Positions 56,436 to 64,000 of a stretch of DNA of 64,000 nt are shown here, piece by piece. The DNA comes from Synechococcus sp. PROS-9-1. GTDB taxonomy: Bacteria; Cyanobacteriota; Cyanobacteriia; PCC-6307; Cyanobiaceae. How positions within the stretch are numbered: position 1 is the stretch's first letter; each line of letters starts with the position of its first letter. Below the pieces are notes generated by a model. It was not told the origin of the DNA and ran no database searches. It was given only the letters and a program-made list of their open reading frames with translations. A program made the position numbers and the translations under genes. The stretch covers positions 434,001 through 498,000 of the forward strand of contig NZ_CP047961.1 in the NCBI RefSeq assembly GCF_014279775.1, given 5' to 3'.

Positions 56436-58088
56436 TTACATTACTTCTGTAATTGAAAGAATCTTTCCTCCACGTGAATGGATGTACTTCATTTGGCTGG
56501 ACATGTCTTTCCCAGAAACTAGATAAGTGCTGCCCGCTGTGCGTTGTCTGCTGCGTGCAGCTTGTGCCGAAACAACGATTCTGAACCTCTTCTTGGTTGG
56601 ATCTGCGGCACCTGATTGTGTACCAGTGCGGTTGATTCGAGTGGTGGTATCACTCCAACCCCCTGGAACTGTCCCTGTTGCAACAGACGTTACGAGTGAA
56701 GATCCTGTTTGAACTGTGTCACTCGCCGCATAGCCCTCGGCTAATTTCAGGTGACGATTAAAGGCCACTTGAGACCGGCCATTCTCAGAAAGGATACGTG
56801 CAAATGGCACGGTATCTTCGCCGAAGGTTGTTTGATACTCAACGCTATCAACATAGCTACAAATCTCTGCTTCATAACCACGTTCAGCGAGTATTTTTGT
56901 GTGCTCACTGATTTCAGCCTGTGAACTTGGGGCTCTTCCTAAGAAGTGCTTAAAGTTTAATTCGATGAAGCGATAAGGAGCATTTGTTTCAAAGAAACGA
57001 CGCTTGTATTCGGCTGAAAGACCTAATGCTCGTACAAATTCACGAGTACTCAGATAGCCGTCCACATACTTGCTTTCAGCTGAGATTGCTCTTTCGAATT
57101 CCATCAGGTGTGGGTTACCCATGACCTGTTTGTAGGATGCCCTAATTAAGGCGTTGAGTTGATCCGTAGAGTCGCCTGGGCAACGTTGGAATGTTTCTTG
57201 TTCCCGTTGTCCAAGCCCAAAGAAGACGTAGCTGTCACCACGCATGGGTGCGCCATCTTTTCCACTTGTGACACCAGGTGCTCTGCTTGCAAAACGACCT
57301 GCTGCATAGCTTGGAGTGGGTTTGACTCCGATCGATTCAGAAGGCACATTGATTTTTGGTGCCCGTCCACTTGCATAACTACTGATTAGGTTGCTACTTC
57401 CACCTCTGGCACTATCACTCCCTGCAAAGCTTTTTTGAATTGCTGCAAGTAGCGGGAAGGCAGAGGTTGCTAAATCAGCTGGTGAAGACCAGGCTCTCGC
57501 ATAGGGAACGACATCACTTCCAAATACTTCGAGATATTCAGCAGAATCAATAATGCTATCGATGACAGCTTCCTGTCCATGCTCAGCTTGAAGCGAGATC
57601 TTCGCTGAAATTTCGGCCTGTGAATGTGGTGCTCTCCCAAGCAGGTGTTTGATATTTAAATCAATGCCTCTTTGAGGACCAACAGGTGTGAAAAATCTCT
57701 GTTTGTAAAAACTTGACTTCGCAAGCCCACGAATAAAATCACGAACTGTTAGTTCTCCATTACGGAGCTGTGCTTCGAGTTCTTTGGAACGCTCGAAATC
57801 CATGACATGGGCATTGCCAAAGACTTGACGATATGCAGCTGCAATAACATCATCAAGCGATGAGTTGTCATCTGGGCTATAGCATTCCGTTGTCACTCTG
57901 TGGGGGCAATCTGCATGGCTTCTTGGCCCTACGCCAATTGCCATTTGATCGCATGAATTCTTGAGGAATTCTCCTATGGTTAAAGCTGCTTTCTGGTTGG
58001 ATCTCCCCTTCCTTTGAAAGGTAACGGGATTATTCCACTTGCTCTCTGCTCCGAATCCTGAGGATGTTTTGTTGGTGGCCATGTTCAA
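56436..58088 (-). CDS. mpeE: double-domain phycoerythrin rod linker (MpeE-like)
   Basis: This 550-residue linker has two linker domains in tandem. The N-terminal half resembles MpeC, including a bilin-type cysteine at residue 46 (KNSCDQMAIGVGPRSHADC) and FGNAHVMDFERSKELEAQLR. The second half resembles CpeC/CpeE (QVMGNPHLMEFERAISAESK, FKHFLGRAPSSQAEISEHTK) and ends with a CpcD domain (MKYIHSRGGKILSITEVM). It could bridge PE-II and PE-I discs and carry its own phycourobilin. The symbol follows the marine Synechococcus naming as I recall it. Confidence 0.8.
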   Translation of the reverse strand: MNMATNKTSSGFGAESKWNNPVTFQRKGRSNQKAALTIGEFLKNSCDQMAIGVGPRSHADCPHRVTTECYSPDDNSSLDDVIAAAYRQVFGNAHVMDFERSKELEAQLRNGELTVRDFIRGLAKSSFYKQRFFTPVGPQRGIDLNIKHLLGRAPHSQAEISAKISLQAEHGQEAVIDSIIDSAEYLEVFGSDVVPYARAWSSPADLATSAFPLLAAIQKSFAGSDSARGGSSNLISSYASGRAPKINVPSESIGVKPTPSYAAGRFASRAPGVTSGKDGAPMRGDSYVFFGLGQREQETFQRCPGDSTDQLNALIRASYKQVMGNPHLMEFERAISAESKYVDGYLSTREFVRALGLSAEYKRRFFETNAPYRFIELNFKHFLGRAPSSQAEISEHTKILAERGYEAEICSYVDSVEYQTTFGEDTVPFARILSENGRSQVAFNRHLKLAEGYAASDTVQTGSSLVTSVATGTVPGGWSDTTTRINRTGTQSGAADPTKKRFRIVVSAQAARSRQRTAGSTYLVSGKDMSSQMKYIHSRGGKILSITEVM

Positions 58089-58133
58089 TTTGAGTGTTTG
58101 TTGAGGTTGTTAGCTGATTAAGTACTTAACGCT

Positions 58134-59018
58134 TTAAGTGACTGGTGTAATGCTAGAAATCTTACCCCCTTCACGATGTATTCTTATGAATTGTTCAGAG
58201 AGTTTATCGAAGGGTATGTAATACACTCGATTTGATTTTGTATAGCGTGATATTCGCCGTACGTTGTTAGCGCTGTAACCAGTAACTTCAACGCGATAGG
58301 TGGTCCCCTCTTGTCCTGCTCCCACGCCCAGTCGCGTTGGCGCATCTTGTAGGTTTTTCGATCTCCTAAAGCTCCAACCTGTTGCTTCTTTGGATGATGG
58401 TGGGACAACAGCGAGTGGAAGGTTTTGGTAGACCGCTCCTCCAAGTTTTGCTGTGATGCCTGAGAGGTCACCCTTCAGACTGCTACTGCTATTGCCACGA
58501 AGCAGTTGGAAACTCCATGTGAACTCTTGAAGGGTTTTGCAGCTTTCTGTCTTCCAGCCACGCTGATAGGGCACAACCCACTCCCCGTAAGTGTTTTGAT
58601 AATCATCAGAATCTAAAAAGCTATCGATATCGGCCTCATACCCCAGGCTGTCAAGACGTTCTGCGTGCGCGCGCATTTCTTCAAAATCGACAGGTGCTCG
58701 TCCCATCAGATGTCGGAAGGCAAGCTCGATATATCGATAGCGCGGGCATGATTCGAAAAATCGACTTCGATAGAGATCGCTCTTCGCGATTCGGCGGATC
58801 AGTTCCCGAACGCTGATTTCACCAAGTTTGAACTGGGATTCTGCGACCAACTGCCGCTCGCTCTCCATGACATAGGCATTGCCAAGCACCTGCTTGTAGA
58901 TAGCGCGTATCAAGGCTTCCTTTTGGATGTCGTCGTCGCCTGGAAGCAGTTCGAGCGGTGCTTCACTCTCAGCGGAGAAGCGCTCAACCCCTAGTAGCGA
59001 GGCAGGACCAAAGGGCAT
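58134..59018 (-). CDS. cpeC: phycoerythrin I rod linker CpeC
   Basis: This 294-residue linker has a linker domain at residues 25-150 (IRAIYKQVLGNAYVMESERQ, IELAFRHLMGRAPVDFEEMR) and a C-terminal CpcD domain (VYYIPFDKLSEQFIRIHREG). It has no N-terminal bilin cysteine. CpeC is expected at the first PE-I hexamer on the phycocyanin-proximal side. Start Met 59018 lies within the end of the small ORF at 58991-59158. Confidence 0.87.
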   Translation of the reverse strand: MPFGPASLLGVERFSAESEAPLELLPGDDDIQKEALIRAIYKQVLGNAYVMESERQLVAESQFKLGEISVRELIRRIAKSDLYRSRFFESCPRYRYIELAFRHLMGRAPVDFEEMRAHAERLDSLGYEADIDSFLDSDDYQNTYGEWVVPYQRGWKTESCKTLQEFTWSFQLLRGNSSSSLKGDLSGITAKLGGAVYQNLPLAVVPPSSKEATGWSFRRSKNLQDAPTRLGVGAGQEGTTYRVEVTGYSANNVRRISRYTKSNRVYYIPFDKLSEQFIRIHREGGKISSITPVT

Positions 59019-59158
59019 GAATTGCTCTCTCGTTTATCTCTGATCAATCTCTTGCAAAACCTCTGCGATTGGGCATCTTCTTTATAAAGCTCAATCAAGT
59101 GTTCAGTTTTGTTGCGTGACAGGACGACATGATCGATTTCGACGCCGAGCGCCTTCAA
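58991..59158 (-). CDS. 55-residue small ORF overlapping the cpeC start (candidate)
   Basis: A frame starting with TTG 59158, four bases after AGGG, encodes 55 residues: LKALGVEIDHVVLSRNKTEH, then LIELYKEDAQSQRFCKRLIR and a short tail ending PLVLPRY. It overlaps the first 28 bases of cpeC in another frame and follows the pentapeptide gene by 20 bases. The mix of residues is protein-like. It could be a real small gene, a translated leader of cpeC, or chance. Confidence 0.35.
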   Translation of the reverse strand: MKALGVEIDHVVLSRNKTEHLIELYKEDAQSQRFCKRLIRDKRESNSCPLVLPRY

Positions 59159-59178
59159 TCGACCCTTTTTTTGTGAAA

Positions 59179-59868
59179 TTATGTTTCTAACCGTAGGGAC
59201 TCGAGGCTTGAGCGTGTAGTGCTTCGAGTGAGTGGATTCCAGTGATCCAGCTCGATCGCAGGCCTCTCTAGCAGGCGTTCAATGTGGGGTGCCATTCCTT
59301 TGCACATTGAGAAATCGGTGCCTTTGATTGATTCCAGTGTTTCTAGGTTCGCCTCTGTTAGATCAGCCCCTCTTAGGTCTGCCATATTTAGTTCGCTTGT
59401 GCCAAATCGGGTTCCTCGGCACATCGCTCCTCTTAAAATTGAATGGCGAAGATCAGCGCCAGCCAATGAAATGTTGTCCAGTAATGCACCGCTCAGATCT
59501 GCACCACTTAAATAGGTACCCATTAATGAACCTTTCCGGAGATCTATTCCTCTCAAATCCGCATTGTTTAAGAATGCTCCATTTAGTTGGGCTCCTGGCC
59601 CGATGGCCCCACTTGTTCGAATATTAAATCCTTCTGGAAGTTGTGTTTTATTATCGTATTTTGCTAGCCTCAAATCCACATATTCCATTTGGCAGCCTGA
59701 TAAATTGGCCCCTCTTAAGTCAGCTCGGCATAGATTTGCACCTTTTAAATCAATAGTTCCAATATCTTTGTTTCGCCAATCTGCACCTCTGGCATCTACT
59801 GGGTATCGCATCATCTGATCTGGTGATGCATTTTCAGGTGGTGTCCAAGTGCTTATGTTCAAATCCAT
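59179..59868 (-). CDS. pentapeptide-repeat protein
   Basis: This 229-residue protein has two blocks of A(D/N)LxX pentapeptides, for example IDLKGANLCRADLRGANLSG (residues 39-58) and LSGADLSGALLDNISLAGAD, predicting a right-handed quadrilateral beta-helix. N- and C-terminal parts are non-repetitive. Function is unknown; the place between cpeC and cpcL in the rod region suggests involvement in phycobilisome assembly or regulation. Its start lies five bases after the cpcL stop. Confidence 0.82.
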   Translation of the reverse strand: MDLNISTWTPPENASPDQMMRYPVDARGADWRNKDIGTIDLKGANLCRADLRGANLSGCQMEYVDLRLAKYDNKTQLPEGFNIRTSGAIGPGAQLNGAFLNNADLRGIDLRKGSLMGTYLSGADLSGALLDNISLAGADLRHSILRGAMCRGTRFGTSELNMADLRGADLTEANLETLESIKGTDFSMCKGMAPHIERLLERPAIELDHWNPLTRSTTRSSLESLRLET

Positions 59869-59872
59869 GCTC

Positions 59873-60631
59873 TTAATTTTTCACCATAGAGATTCCAATT
59901 GTTAGTATGACTCTAGCAATCTCAAATCCTCCAACTGCAAACAAGACCAGCCAACTCTTAATGAGCCATTCAGGTGGTTTATTAACCAGTGATTTTATTT
60001 CGCTTCTCTCTCCACCAGTGGTGAATGTTTTATTGACTACTTCTCTTTCAATGAGAGAATTTTTCCAATCTTGCCCATAGCGAGGAAAACTTTGATAGAT
60101 CGGCATATCTCCAGTTGATCGGCCTGGTATTAACCTGCCACGTTGGGCTGGTGTTCCATCATATCCAAAGTTGATCATATATTCATCACTCTCAAGAATT
60201 TGATCTATAAAATATGCGAATCCTTTTTCTGCAATGATGATAGACCACGCCAACCTTTCGCTTTCACCGCTCACTGACCGACCCAGAACTCTTCCCACTA
60301 CTTGATCTACCATCCTGTAATTAGAGCTGCATTGGTAATATCCTTGTTGAAATCTTTCCGACAATAAGAGTCCTCTTACAAAGTCGCGCATGGTTATGTA
60401 ACCACTTCTTAATTGTGACTCGAGATGTTTGTCTTTATCGCAAGTCATTGCATGAAAGAAAATCTGTTTGTACGCCTGTTCGATTAAGCTGTCCATGTCT
60501 CTACGAGTTGATGTCCCAGAGGTGGATATCTCTCCTGTTGCTTGATATTTGATTGAATCACTATTTCCAGCAAGATTGTTGACTCTACTGTTCTGGCTCT
60601 TCAGAGAATAGTCGCGAACAGGAATAGCCAT
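59873..60631 (-). CDS. cpcL: rod linker with C-terminal membrane helix, CpcL (CpcG2)
   Basis: The protein has a CpcG-like linker domain at residues 40-165 (LIEQAYKQIFFHAMTCDKDK, QVVGRVLGRSVSGESERLAW) and a hydrophobic C-terminal segment at about residues 222-250 (WLIKSWLVLFAVGGFEIARV). A membrane-anchored C-terminus is the hallmark of CpcL, which in other cyanobacteria holds core-less phycobilisome rods against photosystem I or NDH-1. The ordinary core-attached CpcG has no such helix. The start MAIPVRDYSLKSQNSRVNNL is typical. Confidence 0.85.
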   Translation of the reverse strand: MAIPVRDYSLKSQNSRVNNLAGNSDSIKYQATGEISTSGTSTRRDMDSLIEQAYKQIFFHAMTCDKDKHLESQLRSGYITMRDFVRGLLLSERFQQGYYQCSSNYRMVDQVVGRVLGRSVSGESERLAWSIIIAEKGFAYFIDQILESDEYMINFGYDGTPAQRGRLIPGRSTGDMPIYQSFPRYGQDWKNSLIEREVVNKTFTTGGERSEIKSLVNKPPEWLIKSWLVLFAVGGFEIARVILTIGISMVKN

Positions 60632-60771
60632 GGAGATTTTTTGTTTCTGCTAGGTAGAATTGCCCAACTTTAAGCGTTTAGTTCATTGGCTTCGTTCTTT
60701 GTTTCCAAAACTTAAAGTATCTAAGGTATTTTGCCTGGGTCAAATATTATCATTTTGTGCAATTGCAAGGC

Positions 60772-60814
60772 AAAAACGCGATTATGTGGAATCAAGAATC
60801 CACATAATCGCGTT
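60772..60814 (-). terminator. long hairpin terminator after the mpeD-like gene
   Basis: A 16-base-pair perfect stem (60775-60790 with 60799-60814, AACGCGATTATGTGGA) with an eight-base loop is followed on the minus strand by TTTTTG. It lies about 70 bases downstream of the stop at 60884 and upstream of cpcL. Confidence 0.8.
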
Positions 60815-60883
60815 AGAGTTTTTTAGTTTAATGGTCTTAATAGAGATGTTTAGCGCCTTTTTATGCTCATGTTGGGGAAAGGT

Positions 60884-61714
60884 CTATCTTTTTGTTGTTT
60901 GTGGCGTGAACATTCTTTGGAACGCTCCTGAGGATGGGTCTCTTACGGCTTTCGAATAACTAAATCCTGTGACATCGTAACTACCTGAGGAGGTGCTTAG
61001 CTTCCTGGCATTGGCTAAAGACATCACGAGTTGGCTTCTTCCGCCAATGATTTTGTCTGAACCTGCGTTTCCTGTGCTCACTGAGCACATATTCACGAAT
61101 GTGGAGCAGTAAAATCCTGCTTCAGATTTCCAGGCTCGATCGTAGGGCACTGTATCTGTACCAAAAACTTCAAGATATTCACCAGATGAGGTCATTTTAT
61201 TGATCAAGGCATCATATCCCTGGTCTGCAATTAGACTGATACAAGCACCAATTTCAGCTTGATTAATTGGCGGTCGTCCCATTAAATGTTTGAAATTATG
61301 CTCTACTCCTCTTATTGGTGATACTTTGTGGTAGTAGTTCTGTTTATAGAACTCTGACTTTGCCAGCCCTGTTATGAAATCTCTAGTTGTGATTCTTCCG
61401 TCCCTGAGCTGAGATTCCAGTTCTTTGCAGCGTTGACTATCAGTTGGTTTTGCATTGCCGAACACCTGTTTATACGCACTGCTAATAGCGGATTCTAATG
61501 CATTATTTCCAGTGCTCGCATATTCTTCTGCTGTGACTCCAAATGGGCATTCACCATGATGTCTTGGCCCAATGCCAATCCCCATAGATTTGCATTGGTT
61601 CTCTTTGAATTGTTCTACTGTTAGAGCGGCTATCCCTTTCGTCTTTTGATTCGTTGTTGTAAATGAAGTACGAGCATTATTCGTGAAATCACGTGTTGGC
61701 TTGATGGCTACCAT
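60884..61714 (-). CDS. mpeD: phycoerythrin II linker, MpeD-like
   Basis: This 276-residue linker is closely similar to MpeC: a bilin-type cysteine at residue 41 (KENQCKSMGIGIGPRHHGEC), then the linker domain (ISSAYKQVFGNAKPTDSQRC, FKHLMGRPPINQAEIGACIS, SGEYLEVFGTDTVPYDRAWK) and no CpcD domain. It probably carries phycourobilin and links PE-II hexamers at the rod end. The mpeD symbol is by family pattern; another MpeC paralogue name would be possible. Confidence 0.8.
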   Translation of the reverse strand: MVAIKPTRDFTNNARTSFTTTNQKTKGIAALTVEQFKENQCKSMGIGIGPRHHGECPFGVTAEEYASTGNNALESAISSAYKQVFGNAKPTDSQRCKELESQLRDGRITTRDFITGLAKSEFYKQNYYHKVSPIRGVEHNFKHLMGRPPINQAEIGACISLIADQGYDALINKMTSSGEYLEVFGTDTVPYDRAWKSEAGFYCSTFVNMCSVSTGNAGSDKIIGGRSQLVMSLANARKLSTSSGSYDVTGFSYSKAVRDPSSGAFQRMFTPQTTKR

Positions 61715-61921
61715 AGCTCTGTGGATTAAGTCTTGATTTTTTTGACTCTAGTTCCGTTTGCCTTTCTTCTACCGCTTTTCCTCTTTCCGCAACAAAAATT
61801 TTAGTAATACTCGCTTCCGTTCAGAACCGTGTTAGTGCTGTCTCTAATCGATTCCGTATCGTATCATTTGTTTGGTTGTAACCAGCTTTTTTTATTTTTT
61901 TATAGATTGTTGACTCTGCTT

Positions 61922-62500
61922 TTATTGCATGGACTCCATTGTTGCGACTAGATGGTTGAAGCACCCATCTAGCAGTTCTAAATCTTTCTGTTGAGTGCTT
62001 TCGAAATATATCTCTCTGCATTTTACTTGTAGTTCCTTTAGACATATCATTAATGCGTTGACTGGTACTTCTAGTATTGAATACAATTCTTGAACTGCCT
62101 TTACCCCCTCCTTGTCAGTAATATCTGTATTTCCCGCTGCTGTTCCGTAGATGCTGATTCTTGCAAAGTGAAAGCAATCTCTCCAGCATGCCTCTGCTCT
62201 TTCCTCCGGATAGAGCGAACCACCCGGCTCTATGATCTCTGGAAATCTTCGGAGAAGAACATCTTTCGCTTCATCAATTAATCTTGGCAATATATTTTGC
62301 AGTTCTTCAAGCTTGCTGGCATCGCTATGAGACCTCTCGCAGAGGATATTCAGCTCTTCAGTGCTCAATAATCTTTTTGCTCTATCGGCTGAATCAAGAA
62401 TTTTCGCATTGCTTTCTGGTAACTGATTATTTTTATGTAATCCAAATAGCTCTGCTTTTTTTGTTAGCTCTTTTATTTTGGCTGACGAATCGTTGTTCAT
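61922..62500 (-). CDS. aplA: allophycocyanin-like divergent phycobiliprotein (AplA-like)
   Basis: Residues 65-190 have the phycobiliprotein pattern: LPRLIDEAKDVLLRRFPEII, EPGGSLYPEERAEACWRDCF, GVKAVQELYSILEVPVNALM. Cys105 sits at the place of the canonical Cys82/84 bilin site (ERAEACWRDC), so bilin binding is possible; a second Cys follows at 109. The N-terminal 60 residues are unusual for antenna subunits. Marine Synechococcus rod regions are known to carry an AplA-like gene of this sort; its function is unsettled. Confidence 0.72.
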   Translation of the reverse strand: MNNDSSAKIKELTKKAELFGLHKNNQLPESNAKILDSADRAKRLLSTEELNILCERSHSDASKLEELQNILPRLIDEAKDVLLRRFPEIIEPGGSLYPEERAEACWRDCFHFARISIYGTAAGNTDITDKEGVKAVQELYSILEVPVNALMICLKELQVKCREIYFESTQQKDLELLDGCFNHLVATMESMQ

Positions 62501-62507
62501 TTTTGAT

Positions 62508-62936
62508 TTATGTGGTTGTTGTGTCCATAATTGGTGATGCCGTTAGCCACCCATGTCGTTCTAAATAAAATGCCCAAGTAATGTCATTTCCAAGTCCTGG
62601 ACAGTGTTTGCTTGCTGCTTCGGCAATATCACTAGGTACATCAAGTGATATTAATAAGTTTATGATGTCACTTGTCTTTTCGATCTTTGTGGATCGAATT
62701 GCAGCACCTACGATCCATGTGAGTTTTGTCTCTGATAATTCTACTTGGTTGCTCTCGCATGCAAGAAGAATATTTCCTGGATTAGAGATATTTTTTAGGG
62801 TATCTCCCCATAGCATTATGTCTTCCGACTTTAAATTTAGCCTAAGGACTCCGTCCCCGACGTTGAAGTGAACCTCTTCCTCCTCTGAACTACTTTTTAG
62901 CAGGTTTGAAAGTGTCTGTTTGGCTTTGCTTTGCAT
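62508..62936 (-). CDS. unknown protein of the phycobilisome region, 142 aa
   Basis: This acidic 142-residue protein contains EEEEVHFNVGDGVLRLNLKS, IVGAAIRSTKIEKTSDIINL and LGNDITWAFYLERHGWLTAS. It lies seven bases upstream of the AplA-like gene and could share its transcript. I recognise no domain. Confidence 0.6.
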   Translation of the reverse strand: MQSKAKQTLSNLLKSSSEEEEVHFNVGDGVLRLNLKSEDIMLWGDTLKNISNPGNILLACESNQVELSETKLTWIVGAAIRSTKIEKTSDIINLLISLDVPSDIAEAASKHCPGLGNDITWAFYLERHGWLTASPIMDTTTT

Positions 62937-63037
62937 TTGTTGAACCTCCCGCTTTTTTTGTCTATCAGTAAATATGTCTTTATTCTCTTCTCTTTGATTC
63001 GTTATCCTTGGCTATTTTCTGATTTTATCATTAATCT

Positions 63038-63220
63038 TTATATATCCTGCTTTCCTGCTTGTTTGGTTTGCTTCTCAGTTTTCCTTGGTGACTTCATTGC
63101 CTTTTCTTTTTTTCCCTTAAAGTTCGTTTTCTTTGTTTTCATCCTATCTTTTTTGGCAAGCGACTTTATTGCTAGTTTCAATCTTTCGATAATTGCTGAG
63201 ATGTTCCTTCTGTGAATCAA
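63038..63220 (-). CDS. small lysine-rich ORF, 60 aa (doubtful)
   Basis: A TTG-start frame, preceded by AGGAC, encodes 60 residues with very high lysine content (ERLKLAIKSLAKKDRMKTKK onward). The region 62937-63388 is strongly A+T-rich and holds nothing else convincing. A frame on the opposite strand (62931-63215) is hydrophobic and appears to be its mirror image. Either neither is real or this basic one is a small nucleic-acid-binding protein. Confidence 0.28.
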   Translation of the reverse strand: MIHRRNISAIIERLKLAIKSLAKKDRMKTKKTNFKGKKEKAMKSPRKTEKQTKQAGKQDI

Positions 63221-63388
63221 TGTGTCCTGTCAATTTCGTTCAGCAATCGACTTTCTGAAGGAGCTCGTGGTTTTCAAAGCAGTCACCGCACCCCAGGTTT
63301 CCTTTCTCCCATTGCACTGCTGCGACTCAAGCTCTTGCGCTGATCAATTGAGCCAGCAGGCCTTTCTCTGCAAAAGAGCTCGTTCAGA

Positions 63389-63874
63389 GTGGACAAGTTC
63401 ATCATGATCGATACCATCAGCGTGATGAGCGCGGAGTTCACTCCAATGTCCACTTCTAGCCAAGACATGATTCAGCAGTTGAGTGGTCAACTTCACTTCG
63501 TCAGCGAGATTGCTGAATCTTTGACGCTCAGGTTGCTAGCGCTCGAAGAAAAACATCACGAACTCACTGCGCATTTGGAGTCTGTTGAGCCGGAGAAGGC
63601 TGATGACTCCAATAGTTTTTTATTACTCGCCGATAGTAGCGACCGTCTTGAGCAACTCCGCGGCTTGCTCCATGAGAGAAGCGAAGAGCCGATCCAGCTA
63701 GAGACCCCTCGACTTGAAGCCGTTGACGATTCTCCTGTCGACCCAGGCCCCACGATGGATGAGCCTGAAGATTTTGATCTGGAGCCAACCGTGTACGTCA
63801 ATGATTCTCAGGAACCACCTTCAGACACGCTTGATCCAGAGATGGAGCAGATCGATGAGCTGCTGTCAGCTTGA
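63389..63874 (+). CDS. acidic protein of unknown function
   Basis: This protein of up to 161 residues has a helical first part (DMIQQLSGQLHFVSEIAESL, LALEEKHHELTAHLESVEPE) that may form a coiled coil, and a very acidic, Pro-rich second part ending DPEMEQIDELLSA. The start may be GTG 63389 or an ATG at 63425 (MSAEFTPMSTS). It converges with and overlaps by nine bases the partial gene at the window edge. G+C content is back to that of the core genes, so the rod region ends before this point. Confidence 0.6.
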   Translation: MDKFIMIDTISVMSAEFTPMSTSSQDMIQQLSGQLHFVSEIAESLTLRLLALEEKHHELTAHLESVEPEKADDSNSFLLLADSSDRLEQLRGLLHERSEEPIQLETPRLEAVDDSPVDPGPTMDEPEDFDLEPTVYVNDSQEPPSDTLDPEMEQIDELLSA

Positions 63875-64000
63875 GTGGTTTGAGCCATCTAGTTTGAGCA
63901 GTCGAACCCTGAAGATGGCAACCTGACGTGCTTGTTCGGGTTCGTTCTGTAGGAATGGATGGTCGTCCATCTGTTTAATCACTAGATCGATGCGTTCATC
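63866..64000 (-). CDS. C-terminal part of an unknown protein (truncated by window)
   Basis: An open frame enters from the right edge and reads DERIDLVIKQMDDHPFLQNE, continuing through ARQVAIFRVRLLKLDG to a TGA at 63866-63868. It is protein-like and ends convergently on the gene at 63389. The start and most of the protein are outside the window, and I do not recognise it. Confidence 0.5.
   Translation of the reverse strand, partial: DERIDLVIKQMDDHPFLQNEPEQARQVAIFRVRLLKLDGSNHSS

Noticed and set aside
62931-63215. 94-residue hydrophobic frame on the plus strand
   Set aside because: It is the complement of a lysine-rich A+T-rich stretch; runs of Phe, Ile and Leu arise simply from T-rich sequence, and no membrane-protein layout or ribosome site supports it.

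Overview
This window is a stretch of chromosome from a marine, phycoerythrin-rich Synechococcus (subcluster 5.1 type). The strongest evidence is a phycobilisome rod gene region holding both phycoerythrin I (cpeBA) and phycoerythrin II (mpeBA, mpeC), R-phycocyanin (rpcBA), phycoerythrobilin synthesis (pebAB) and a full set of bilin lyases. The lyase at the end of the rpc operon carries the NHCQGN isomerase motif of PecF and so looks like RpcG, which makes phycourobilin. This points to a blue-light pigment type (type 3), not to a specific strain.

Positions 1-37,000 hold dense, ordinary picocyanobacterial core genes. They are: the recA 3' end, tyrA, carotenoid desaturase crtD, a fructosamine-kinase-like gene, a CAAD thylakoid protein, a JAMM protease followed by an E1-like MoeB-rhodanese, a double-domain cobalamin adenosyltransferase, larE, glutamate decarboxylase, speD, recF, tRNA-Arg(CCG), and an overlapping trpE-gshA-ppc-GNAT run. 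Then come psaD, a degenerate histidine kinase with rodA and mrp, hemF, a CCB2/CCB4-like haem-assembly factor, RNase D, a lipid-A-disaccharide-synthase-related protein, tRNA-Cys(GCA), a potassium channel, an aldo/keto reductase, purM, rlpA, panC-cmk and a low-molecular-weight phosphatase. recF and panC-cmk both have conserved N-termini that extend upstream of any ATG, GTG or TTG.

Positions 37,000-63,000 are the phycobilisome rod region, visibly richer in A+T except in the highly expressed subunit genes. From left to right: rpcG-rpcT-rpcA-rpcB; pebB-pebA, a CpeS-family lyase and two small unknowns; cpeB-cpeA; a HEAT lyase; an unknown; a CpcD-domain small protein; cpeY-cpeZ; a second HEAT lyase of the same family; mpeC-mpeA-mpeB with an MpeY/MpeQ-type lyase upstream; three small Nif11-like ORFs; cpeR-cpeT-cpeS; the linkers cpeE-mpeE-cpeC; a pentapeptide-repeat protein; a membrane-tailed CpcL (CpcG2) linker; an MpeD-like linker; an AplA-like phycobiliprotein; and unknowns. 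Together these encode the parts of a rod (subunits and linkers), the chromophore pathway, the enzymes that attach and isomerise the chromophores, and the activator CpeR.

Several short ORFs in this region fall below usual gene-calling limits but sit in coupled positions: a 39-residue single-helix ORF overlapping the mpeY-like stop (51,496-51,615), a 57-residue ORF directly before cpeS (55,350-55,523) and a 55-residue TTG-start ORF overlapping the cpeC start (58,991-59,158). I saw no CRISPR array, insertion sequence, rRNA, attachment site or replication origin.
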